The notes under the pieces were generated by a model. The model did not search any database and had not been told where the DNA came from. It saw nothing but the letters and a program-made list of their open reading frames with translations. Shown here piece by piece: positions 14,601 through 25,800 of a stretch of DNA of 64,000 nt (within the stretch, counting starts at the first letter, position 1; every line of letters starts with the position of its first letter). The position numbers and the translations under genes were made by a program. This stretch comes from Orthonyx spaldingii (Eukaryota; Chordata; Aves; Passeriformes; Orthonychidae): contig VZTJ01000242.1 of the NCBI GenBank assembly GCA_013397795.1, positions 1,053,091-1,117,090 of the forward strand, read 5' to 3'.

Positions 14601-17600
14601 TGCCTGAGGCAAACCTCCTCACATATTTTCCCTCTGAATGTCAGAAGCCAAGCAGTTTTCTATTCTCACTTTACAAGTTTTAAATTTTTCAGTTAAAAAA
14701 TCATTTGAAAATTGATAACTTGAAAATGTGTTTCTAAAACCGGATGTTTCTGGTTTTCAGTTGCCCATATAAATACTCAACACTCTCTCTGTTTATTGTA
14801 GCCTTCAGCTCAATGCAGGATCTTTGCAGGTTAGACCTCAAACAAATTAGCAAGACAATTGGCAGTACCACTCAATTGGTATCAGAGTGCTGGAAAAGTG
14901 CTCAGGAACCTTCCACACTAACCATGCACCTGCTCTGTAGGTACCTGCAAATAATAATTTTGACTCATTTGCAGCAGAGAAATTGTTAGTGCAAGAGGCA
15001 GCTAACAAAGCCAATGAGCATCATATGCTATGGTGTACAGGGAGAGTGTTCTCTCACTGTCCTCTAGTAAAGCTGGGAATAAAACTCATATTCATGGTGT
15101 GTCCGCAAGCTAGAGCAGGGACAGATGTGTGCAAATACCTGGAAAGGAAAGGTTACCCACCTGCCACCTTCTTGTCCTGGTATGCAGGCTTTGGCAGAAG
15201 GGGGAAAAGAGGGGATATACATCGATACAAACACAGTTCCTTTTTTCCTTTTCCTCCTTCTGAAGCTTCTTTGTAGCAGCACAAGCACTTACTCAGCTGG
15301 TTGGAGAGATGACTTGGACAACAGTCAGGACACATCAGAAAACCGGTGAAGTAAATAACCAAATAGACCTACCCAAAGCAACCTAAACCCAAAAGAATGG
15401 GATGCCCAAATACAGCAAGACCTCTTCTGCAGTGGCAAGATCACTGCTCATGAGCAGTACTAAGATGGCAGCATGTCACCTGTCACTCGACTGTTTCAAG
15501 TGTGAAACTGGACAGAGGCACCAGAGCTAGCATAATGCCCGTGGGAGGGCATAATGCTAGCATGTGCTGGGACCTCAGTGCATGCACACACAGCAAGCAG
15601 CTGCATCTGAGTTACTCTGAGTGCTCAGTCTGGCTTGGCTGAGGTCACAGAGGCATCTCTTCATTCACTTAAAATCCCCGCACTGTGGTGACAACCCATA
15701 AAACTCTTTCAACAAACCAGTGGATGAGAAAGATAAGTCTGTCTTTGACCTTCTTTAGCAAAGTTTTTGGTCCTGTTTACCAGAAAGCAAGAAAACTGCT
15801 TTCATATCTGCAACAGCACGCTTGACTTCCTCAGTTTGGCCCAAGTCCTCCCCTGAGTTCCAAGAAGCAGGAGTAGGTCATCTTGTCCTTCAATCTGTAT
15901 TCCCAGAAACAGCCAGCAATGGTCAGCATTTTGTTACAGAAGGACCAGAGAAATTTATCATAATAAGGCTGGCTCTAGGGGACCAAACCTTCCCAGCTTG
16001 TCAAGGCATATGAGTGTAGCACTCTGATTGGAAGTGTATCTCCAAAAGATGTAAATGGGCCACAACCCCCAAGTTCTGAGCAGAGGGGTTTAGTCACGGG
16101 GTTATTTTTAGAATACCAGGACTAACCAGAGTCCAAATCTGTACTAGGTGTACAGTGTCAGAGGAGCCATCATTTCCATTAACGAGAAATTGCTCTCCAA
16201 TTAACACCAGCATGAAGATGACCATTTAGCCCCTCCCAGAATATTTGCGTTTGATGCTTGTGTGGCGCTATGTATTGAATTACCAAGCAGCTGCTCTTCC
16301 GTGTTTAATTAGCAGGTGTGAAATTAGTGATGCTGCACGGAGAAGGAGGTGACGCCGCTGCTTTTCCTGCACGTCAGCTGCGCCGATGGATTGGGGGTGC
16401 GTGTCACACTGTCATCTAGTGGCCGGTGTCCACCTCGGCTGGGCGGCAGCAGCAGCAGCAGGACACAGCAACGATTCTAATCCCCCAGAGCTGAAATCTT
16501 AGGTAGGTTTGTATCTCAGTGCTTTTTCAGAGACAGTGATGGTGATGCACCTCGTGGAGCACAGTCCTAGCCCCGAGGAGGTTTCATCAGGCAGCTGATG
16601 TAGGCATAAAGGCATCCTGAGGTGAGGTCTCTAGCTAAATTTGGTGACACTTCTAGTAGCTCATTATAGCACATACTTAAGAGAAACCTAAATAAGTGTG
16701 TGCACCCTCACTTTTGGGTATCCCGTCTCTCTTTAAGTCCCTCTTCACCATAGCACTGCATGACTTGGCAGCTAGCACTTGGATGGAAGCATTTCACATT
16801 GAGAGAGTGATTAGAAGCCTCCCTGCTTTCCTTACTGGAGAATATTGCCCCTACAGAAGGTCCAGCTAAATGGCACGCTCCTAATCTGCCTCAGCACGAC
16901 TAGACAGCATCTAATAGAAGCACTTTGTGCTGGCAGAGGTGGTTTTGTACTGAATAGATTAGGAAGGGCTTGCACACTGTTTGTCAGCTGAGTTGCAAAG
17001 ACAATAAGGTGGAAGTCAATAATGACTTAGTAGGACAGACAGAGCTAGACCAAGGCAAGAACATCAGCTTCTGATGAAAGCAAGTATAGGATACTATTTC
17101 ACACACTTTAAAATGCTCCATACTCCACTGAATGTTCCAGTTACACTGATTTACAAGGGAGAGTTGTGTCAGTAGTTTTCCATTTAGGCACAGCTCTTCA
17201 GTAATAAAATTGTACACAAGAGTCACATCACTACACACCATCAGTAACAACAGTAGATTTTCTTGTATAGATGGACCTATCGGGACAAATCACTGTGATG
17301 TTTGCCTTGATCAGAGATAGTCAGTACCAATGCCTACAGGTTAAAGTCATGTCTCACTTGCTACTCTAAGACCCTTCTCTCCACAGGTCACACATTCTGT
17401 CAACCTCCTTCTTCCACCAGAAAGATTTTGTCTCAGACACATTAAAATTCAAGGTTTAGTAGCTGCACTTGCAATCTGGTTGGGAAGCCATCATTTTTCC
17501 AGCTCTGAGAGCTATTTTTGTGTATGGTTGACTAGCACAGAACTGAGGTTTTCTTGCCTTTGCAAGAGAATTTGAAAGCTTCCTTGCAATCCAAATGACG

Positions 17601-19100
17601 GTAAATATAAACATTTGAAAGAAAAAAGGGAACACTTCTGTTACAACAGAATGACTTCTTTTTGTTGCTTTTGTTTAAGTATGTGTTTAAGCTGAACTCC
17701 ACTGTCCAACACATTTTTTTCTTAGGATTTGCATGATTTGTTTGGTTACATGTTTGTTCCACATAAGAAAAGGAATTTTTTCCATTAAGTATCTGGTTAG
17801 TTATTGGTAAACAAAGTTCAGAAATGGCATTATCTTTCCACATACCACTAAGCTTGTATAACCAGTATAAAACCCTACCAACTTTGTTAGAATCTTACTG
17901 ATTCCTTCTAGACATCATTTTCAAGAATGAGGCCATAGGTTGACCATATCCCCAGAAAGGTTTTTTCAGAGGAATCCTACCTATTCTTGCCACTTTGAAG
18001 TCTATAGGGCTAAATCTAAGCTCTTCCCTCAGCCCACAAGTGACTGAGATCACATCTCAAAATACACTGTCCCTGTGGGCACACATCAGTCTTACCTTGG
18101 GATGACTTACTTTGCTGAAATTTATGCTAGTGTCTATTAAAAATACTCTGCTTTATTCCAAGTGTCCTCTGAATTTTGTGAAAGATACCGGAATCTACTA
18201 ACACCATACGCAGAGGAAAAATTCTGTTCCCTCTTCATTGATGATGATTATTTTAAGGATTACATTTGACTGTTTCATCTTTCTGAGCTTTCTTGACTGA
18301 TAGTGGCAAATACATTACTTTGTCCTGAAGACCTTGAACACCCTGGCTGTTCAGTACTCCATATTTAGTACAGTTTCAATTAGAACAACTCATAGGGGTA
18401 GAAACACACTTTTTGCTTTGTACTAGAGTTTCAAATGTGGTAAAAAAAACCCCAAACATGTAAAAAAAACCCCAAAAAAACCCCCAAGTAACAAATCTCC
18501 AGAAGTTTGAAGTCCATGTCTATTTTGAATGTTCATGTGTCACTACAAAAATGTTTTCTCCACTGCTGAGAAAGCAGCAAAAAGACTACAAATTAAACAG
18601 CTTTTTTATATTAATTCCACTCCCTGTGAGTTGTTTTAAATTTCAAAAGAGTGCATTGAATTAAAGAATTTCAAGTGTTAAAAAATAATCTCCACTACTG
18701 TTTAATCACAGTAATACCTTTTAATGTTTAGTGTCAGAAAGATTGCATATTATGGAATAAATACCAGCATTTGTTTGTTCCTTTTACGATCATTTCCAAT
18801 AAAATATTTTATATCAGACAAGCACTCTATAAGAACATAGTTTACAATAGCCATTTACTTAGAAGAGGGTAGATGCATTTTTCTGTGCAGGTAGACACAT
18901 CCCCCAGGATCCTCAAAGCATTTTTCCTGTCTATGTGGTAAGAATTCAGGGCTCTACTGAATTTATCAAGTGTACGGAAAGTTTCTGGGATAAAAATACT
19001 CCAGTGCAAAAGACATCTCAATGCAACAGAATCCAATACTGACACAAGGGTATATTTTATCTCCATTAGCATCTGAAAAGGACAAACTATGCATTTACAA
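8681..19100. other. Intergenic region between the 7-kb CpG island and the FNTA 3' end
   Basis: No exon, RNA gene or intact repeat was recognised. Open frames are all near 60-110 codons and overlap on both strands, as expected by chance. Small features are a near-exact double of a 14-base unit (CCTTGTAGGCACTG) near 13503-13531 and A-rich/C-run simple sequence near 18440-18487. A motif-dense moderately GC-rich block at about 16290-16465 is listed separately. Confidence 0.5.
16290..16465. promoter_or_regulatory. Candidate distal regulatory block (homeodomain, T-box and CTCF-like motifs)
   Basis: Within about 150 bases of otherwise AT-rich intergenic DNA, GC content rises and several known binding-site words cluster. 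They are TTTAATTAGC (homeodomain core TAATTA-like), AGGTGTGAAAT (a perfect T-box half site), and TCATCTAGTGGCCG (loosely CTCF-like). A short CAG run follows at about 16448-16462. Motifs this short occur by chance and conservation cannot be seen from one sequence, so this is only a candidate. Confidence 0.25.
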
Positions 19101-19154
19101 GGACCAAAACAAACACACTAAAATAATTCAGACAAATGCTCTAAGTTATCTATT

Positions 19155-19160
19155 TTTATT
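19155..19160 (-). terminator. FNTA: Candidate FNTA polyadenylation signal
   Basis: TTTATT on the plus strand reads AATAAA on the minus strand, about 560 bases after the FNTA stop codon. The spacing is reasonable for a 3' UTR. Other A/T-rich signals occur further downstream, so the true cleavage site is not fixed by sequence alone. Confidence 0.4.
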
Positions 19161-19383
19161 ACAAAATTACACTTGGTGTTAGTTGCATACAACAGCATAG
19201 GCTGACAGTGTCGCACAGCTGCTATCACGTAAGGCAACAGCTGCAGTGCCTGCTTGCAACTAATTAGGTTATTTTATATCCCCTATGGCTGAGTTACCTG
19301 CAGTCATTACTGCAGCATATGATGAGACAGTGTTAGGAACCACAAGTGAGTAAGCCAGGACATGAGAAATGGTTTTAGTGCTT

Positions 19384-19470
19384 CACAGAATCATAGAGTA
19401 ACTTAGGCTGGAAAAAACCTCTTAAGATCAAGGCCAACTGTTAACTGAGCTCTACCAATATAGTAGGCAT
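19384..19470 (-). mobile_element. CR1 LINE, short 3' terminal fragment
   Basis: The plus strand shows the reverse-complemented CR1 terminus (CACAGAATCATAGAGTAACTTAGGCTGG) and decays within about 90 bases. It falls between the FNTA stop codon and the candidate poly(A) signal, so it is probably part of the FNTA 3' UTR or just beyond it. Confidence 0.75.
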
Positions 19471-19715
19471 AGCTTATGTGTTTTTAGTTAGGAACTAGAA
19501 TCTTGACTCAGTACATTTCAATAATTCAGTCCTCATACATTTCTTGACTTCACCCATAGCTATCACCAGTAGATGCAGCAACCCAGGACTAGATAGGAGT
19601 CTGCACTCCTCTTTCATTGCAATACCTACAACTGGACTTTAAACTTACTGATGACCCTATTTAATACAGCTTTAGAACAGCTTGAGAGCTTAACATTGTT
19701 TTCTTCCATCTTCAG

Positions 19716-19847
19716 TTACTGCTGTTTGTCTGTCAGTGTGCTGCTCTGTTCAGTGCCTGAACTGTGCTTGCTCTTAAGGGACCTTCCAATGTATCTCCAG
19801 TACTCTTTTCGGATGGTGTCTTTTTCTTTAGCCAGAATTTCGCACAA
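19716..19847 (-). CDS. FNTA: FNTA last coding exon
   Basis: The acceptor CTTTCATAG precedes LCEILAKEKDTIRKEYWRYI, and the frame ends with KHSSGTEQSSTLTDKQQ and a TAA stop at 19716-19718 (44 codons including stop). The prenyltransferase-conserved core is intact. The hydrophilic C-terminal tail differs from mammals, as it does between vertebrates generally. Confidence 0.95.
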   Translation of the reverse strand: MCEILAKEKDTIRKEYWRYIGRSLKSKHSSGTEQSSTLTDKQQ

Positions 19848-22800
19848 CTATGAAAGAAAAATGAGAGATTGGAGTGTTATACCAAAAAGCTTACACAATC
19901 CTTAACTATAAAATACATACGACATATATTTCAGACAGCATTAGAAACACGTTTCTCTGCAACATTTGTTTTATTCACGGGATTTGTAACTGTTCAATGT
20001 CTTCAAACTGATGACAACCCCAGGTGGTAGCCAACCAATCTGACACTGCACAAAAATCCCTCCAGCCCCTTTCAGTTGTAAGAGTTTCCCTTTGACTCAT
20101 TTCCCTGCCTACCACTCATCATCCATGCCAGCCTTATTTAGCCTGTAATAGAGCACAGTATACTTCCCGAGAACCTTGAATGTCTTTTAGTCATCCAACA
20201 GGCTGTAAACCACTTAATTCCAAACACTGGAGGATCATCCTGCTCTTGAATCTTCAGTACTCTTGATGGACTGACAGGAGATATTTTATTTCTGTTTTTC
20301 TTCAACAGAGTGTCCCAAAAGGGTTCTCCATGCAAGTCATTAACCTTCTCTCATGCTATGTTAAGAGTTGGTGCAGACACTTCTACATGTTTGGAGTTTT
20401 TTTTTATTTTGGTCTGGGTAAGCAGCACAGTAAAAGTCACTCCTGCTTACAGGACAGGCTGTGTAAATTTTACATAGTATGAACACTGTCTACAAATGTT
20501 TTAGTACATTTCCCTTTTACTATGCAGATGGCATTGCCTTACTCAGTGAAATGGAGTTAAGAAATTAGGAGCTTTGATGCCTAAAGAGAAAAGTCAAAAT
20601 CAATGAAACAGTATGAAGGGGATTATGAATCTAGGAGGTACAACCGCACTTATTTACACTCTGGTCCTGGAACACAACAATGAAAAAATGATGAGAAAGA
20701 ACATTGGAACACAAAAACTCCACGCGAAACTGCAGCTCTAATTACACCAAGTTCCAGTCTGTCCCACAGTGAATGGAAAGTGTTCTTGTAAAAACTACAC
20801 TACAAACTGCATCAAGGAGCACCCAAGTATGAAGCTCTGGGAGATACACGACATTGCAAGAAGTAATTTATGCTCTGTAGGAAGTGGTGCCTGACATTTC
20901 CTACTGATACCACCAGTGCCTGCTGGCCATAAGCTAATTCTGCCAGCTTTCTTAGAAAGAGGTAAGAAGGGCCAAAGGAGCTCAATTGAGGTTGTGCGGA
21001 AATAGACAGAGAAAAATTCATTACCCTACAGAGAAGAGAGTGAGTTCATGCTACAAAGTTAACATTGAAAACTCTTCAATTGTTCAAAGAACACCTTTCT
21101 TCTGCAGATGGTATTAGAGACCTTCCTTCACTAGTGAAGTGGTGAAGAAAACTTAAGAGTAATTTTGTAACTGGCAAGTTATTATTGATATTCAAATTCA
21201 TGAGACCCTTGTGATTGGCTGGCTTTTGTGTTAAACTCTCCACAGACTTCTCGTGATTAACAAGCAACCTGTTCTATTTACAAAAATCAATTCCATTTTG
21301 TCAAGCTATAAAACCAGACAGGAATAGACAGCATCCCTGAGAAGAAAAACCTAGCTCTCAAAACGTACCTCCAACGCCTTGTTCAGTGTTTCTTCCTTGT
21401 TATCACACTGGTTTTCTAGCATATCTTCATATATGTCCACAAGAAAGGCAATCAGATAGGGTGAACTGTGACTGGGCTGTAAATTCAACAGTTCCTCTAA
21501 GAGATTTGGATACTTAGAAAGACCACGATCCTGTAGAATCCTAGAAGAGAGGTAAATAGGCTTGACACATAATGATGGGAAATCTAGTGTGAATAACTGC
21601 ATTTTTGTTATGATTCCTTTACTTGGAGATTAGTTTTGAAATCAGGGTGCAAATACAGGTAAGTCAGAAAGTAAGCAGCACACAGCACTAGTACAGCCTC
21701 ATGTTGTAGTAACAGGTATAGTTTTTGTTCAACTGAACAGAAATTAGACTGAAGCTATCTATGCTTTGGGACATAGTAACATTACAGGTTGTTTTTAAAA
21801 GCATTAGAAGTACCTGCAGTCCTTCCACAAGAACTAGGGTGGAAGCTAGTCAGAAGCTTAGTGAAAAGTTACAGAGAAATTAGGTTATAATATAATAACA
21901 CCTTGTGACCATATTTTCCTGCCTGCTTAAGCACACTACACTAGAATGAACTGCAACAAGTTCTTTTCAATTAAGAAGTAGGCATCAGACACCTTCTGCA
22001 GATATTGTCTTTGCTCATGGAGAAATATACCTCACCCTTTTAAGTAGTTCCAAGCACTCTCATTATGTGGCACTGCTGTGATCATCTCAAGAGTGTACCT
22101 GCAAGAAAAAGAAAACAGGTCATCAATGCAACCAGTAACAATGAGTTAGAAATTACCTGAATGTGCTCAGAAGCTTCCAAATACATCTCTCTAGCCTATA
22201 CTTCACTCTTTTTGTACATCATCTCAGCTGAGTAGATCAAAAATGGGTCACAATATAATCACCAGGAGTCTCAAAGAGGCACACACAATGAAAACTGTTT
22301 TAAGATTGGAAGTGTTCAATTTGCTTTATACAATAACCATTCAGTTCTCAAAATTATTAGCAGTAACGCTGAGAAACAACATAATATACTCTCCTGGTAT
22401 GCTAAAGGAATAACTTGCATCTTGATGCTCAGAAATGGCAAAGGGCTGAAAACGCCCAGAGTAACTGAGCTGTGTTAATATGACTGCAAGTGGTATGTTC
22501 TGTACCTGTTTGCAGAACGTTTTTCATGAGGCTGCAGTCAAGCAGACCCACAGAAAGGCAGAACTTGAGCTTTCAGCTCACACAGCCTTCTGCAGCATTT
22601 CTGTGAAAGCAGCAGTGAGGCAACTGCTGTAAAAGCAAAGCAACAAAAGGCACCTCCCATACAGCCACAAAGCCACATTTCATCTTCACAAAACAGACTT
22701 TATCTTCTGGCTTTTCCCAGCACAACCAGGCATTCTGATGATTTTCAGAGGCTGCAGATACTGATAAAAAGTTGTATCAGGAGTACTAAAAAAACTACCC

Positions 22801-25800
22801 ACAATTCTAACTCTTTTATAACATTCTGCAGTCACTATAACAAAGACCAAGTTTTGTCAACCAACAAGCAGTTCTACAGTGACATCTGAGAGGTCTTAAC
22901 CTTAGCCAGTCTGGTTCTTAAGATGGTAACCAATTATATTGAGAAGATCAAGGGAGGTTGTCCAATCTAAACTGTGGAGAGAAAAAGTTGATGGTATCCA
23001 AGTCTAAGTCATGGAAATGGTTCAGATTCATTGATCTACGGGAAGGTTATAAACTGGAAGAGAAGTACAACTTCTAGCAGGTTGCAAAGACAACCATGAA
23101 AAATGGTGAGGGCTGAGATCCTCTACGAATAATCTACCAAAGGACCTATACAGACATTCAGTCTTTCTTCTGAAAAATAACTATAAAAGATTGCAGTACC
23201 TTATTTTAATTGCTTCTTCACTTTTGACAAATATCTTCTTATAACCATCAACCCTAATCAACAGTCTGAGATGAGAAAACCATATGAAGAAGCTTCTCTT
23301 ACCACCATGAGTAGTAAAATATGTCTAGAAGCCCAGTTTCTCTTCAGTTACAAACACGCGACCTAGAAACAGTGAGCACAAAGCTCTTTTTCATGAAAAC
23401 CAGCCATCTCACAGAGGTAGTTCTCTTTGTGCCAACCACATATTCCTGAAAGCTCCTTTCTTTTTCTAGCTGCATCAAATTCCTCACAAAAGGCAACTCC
23501 TCTTCCTACAATTCATGTCCACGTATTGAGTTTGCTTGGCCTGGTTTTTGGTAGCAGGGTGGGGCTACAGGGGTGGCTTCTGTGAGAAGGTGCCAGAAGA
23601 TTCTTCCATGTTCATCAGAGCCAATTCACAGTGGCTCCAAAGATGGATGTGCCACTGGCCAAGGCTGGGCCTATTAGAAATGATGGTAATGCCTCTGTGG
23701 TAACATATTTAAGAAGAAAGAAAAACAAAGGTGGTTGCGCAGTTTTATTTGTGGCCAGAGAACAGCAAAGTGAGAACATGTGAGAGGAACAACTCTGCAG
23801 ACACCAAGGTCAGTGAAAAAGGAATGGGGGGAGGTGCTCCAGGCACCAGTGCTAGAGTGCCTCTCTTTCCAAATTTTCTAGGGGTAGAACTCTAATGAAC
23901 AGCACAACAGTATCACAGATTTTCTGCAGGTTGTCCCACTGTAACTAGTTCACCATAAAATCCAAAGTTTTGTTTGCACAATAAACAGCAGGTCAGGAAA
24001 ACAGATTCAAGGGAGTAGCTTGCCCAGCGTAAGCAGAGCTTGTTTCAGTCTAACACTTGATCTGCTAACCATGAGTGGTAGTGCCAGAAGTGAATAAAAA
24101 ACAGGAAACAAAGCCCACAGGGACTGTGAAAGTACTCCTTTACTTTAATGTAATGGAGAATGTTTAATGGGAGCCTCAATAGCATTACTAACCGGACTTC
24201 TCTGTCTAGGACTGCTGGGTCATCATAGCCAGTGGTGTTGAAAATGACAAAGTGTCGTTGGTTCCAAACAGAGTTGTTTCGCACATCTTCTCTCAAAAGC
24301 TGGTCTACGTAGTCCAGTTCGTTATCCCATAATTTGAACTCCTATAGAAAGGGAAGGAAGAGAGTGTATCACTATCAAAAGTTTTTATTTTTTTAGAATA
24401 CATTCTCCTTGCTCCTAAATTGCCTGATCATCAGATAGAGCCTTTTTTGAAGAAATCAACATGAAGTTCAAAGAAAAATAAGTACAGGTGCACTAGGAAC
24501 GTGCTATACTATTCAATGGTACACAATGGTATTAGCTCATCATTAAATTCACATACATAACGGTAAGTAGACAATAATCCAATTTTTTGAACTCACTTCC
24601 TAAAAGATAAGTTTATAGCTAGCCTCTGCCATACATTAAAATGCAGTTGTTTTTTCCCCTTCAGCTGCAAGAAAATAAGTGCCAAATGCAATTCAGATCA
24701 TATTTAAGAAGCAAAAACAACCTGAGCAAGTTATTTAAAGAATCAAGAGTTCTGTGGATACAATACCTGAATAACCCATTGTCTGTGTTGCCAGGCATGG
24801 TAATTTTTGGCATCTTGGTTAAGAATGTCAGCTATGAAGTCAAGCTCTTGGGATGGATCCTGCAGCCACTCAACCAGCACCCGTCTGTGATGCCTAATGA
24901 CAAGAGGAACAAAGTCTAAATTTTTTTTGTGAGTATGTGCTCTGTATTAAAGCAGCTTATAGCAAGTGTGCCACTTAGGAAAAAAATTCACCAGTTAAAT
25001 ACTGCAAATTAGGCATACCAGAACATTTCACTTGGCTCTGAGAAATGTATGATGGATATTTACATTATGAAAAATTCTAACCACACATACTCAATGGCCA
25101 ATCATCTCACTTTAGACAAGTAATGTTCACCTGAAACAACATACTTCCCTGCTCATGGTCAATGCCTTCAGCAGGAAAAAATTTTCTTGTACTACATAAT
25201 TTCTCTAGCAATAACAATACTGCTCTTTTGCCTATTCCCATTCATCTAGGAAAAAACCCAACAACAAGCAGGCAAACTCCAAGACAGAATAAAGGAAAAA
25301 ATACTAATTTCTATTTGTCTTCTTGGTTGCCTTTTCAGAAGTCTTTTTCTTTTCCTGTCAGACAGTATTTTGGCAGTTTAAAAATTGAAATTAACAAGAA
25401 AACAAGACCTGCTTAGCATGTCATAATCTTATGCTTAATAAGATATATTAATCTTATTAATAAGATATTAATACCTAATAACCAAATACCTGAAAGGAAC
25501 TTTGATGTGATGCAACTCCATTTAACTCCTCCACCACAACTGATGGACAATTTACAAAATTAATACTATGTGCAAAAACATTAAGAACTGAAAAGAAAGC
25601 ATGGTTTTACCAGACTTGGTAGTTCTTTGGCTGATCTTCAATGATAGCTGTAATGTACTTAAGTTCCTCATGGAGATCCTTTCCCAAAGACTGCAGGAGG
25701 ACTCTGCGGAAATGCCTGTATAAAAGTCAAGCATTTGAACACTGCAAAAGGACTTTCTGAAACTTCACAGAGAAGAACATAGAATCACCTTTGTTCACAG

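Noticed and set aside
1..19100. Search for POMK coding exons downstream of FNTA
   Set aside because: No kinase-like coding sequence was recognised, so POMK is mentioned only as a candidate owner of the 7-kb CpG island.
25425..25490. AT-rich self-complementary stretch that might be a hairpin RNA
   Set aside because: It is made of short repeated AATCTTAT/ATAAGAT words with many pairing options and no single stable precursor-like stem.
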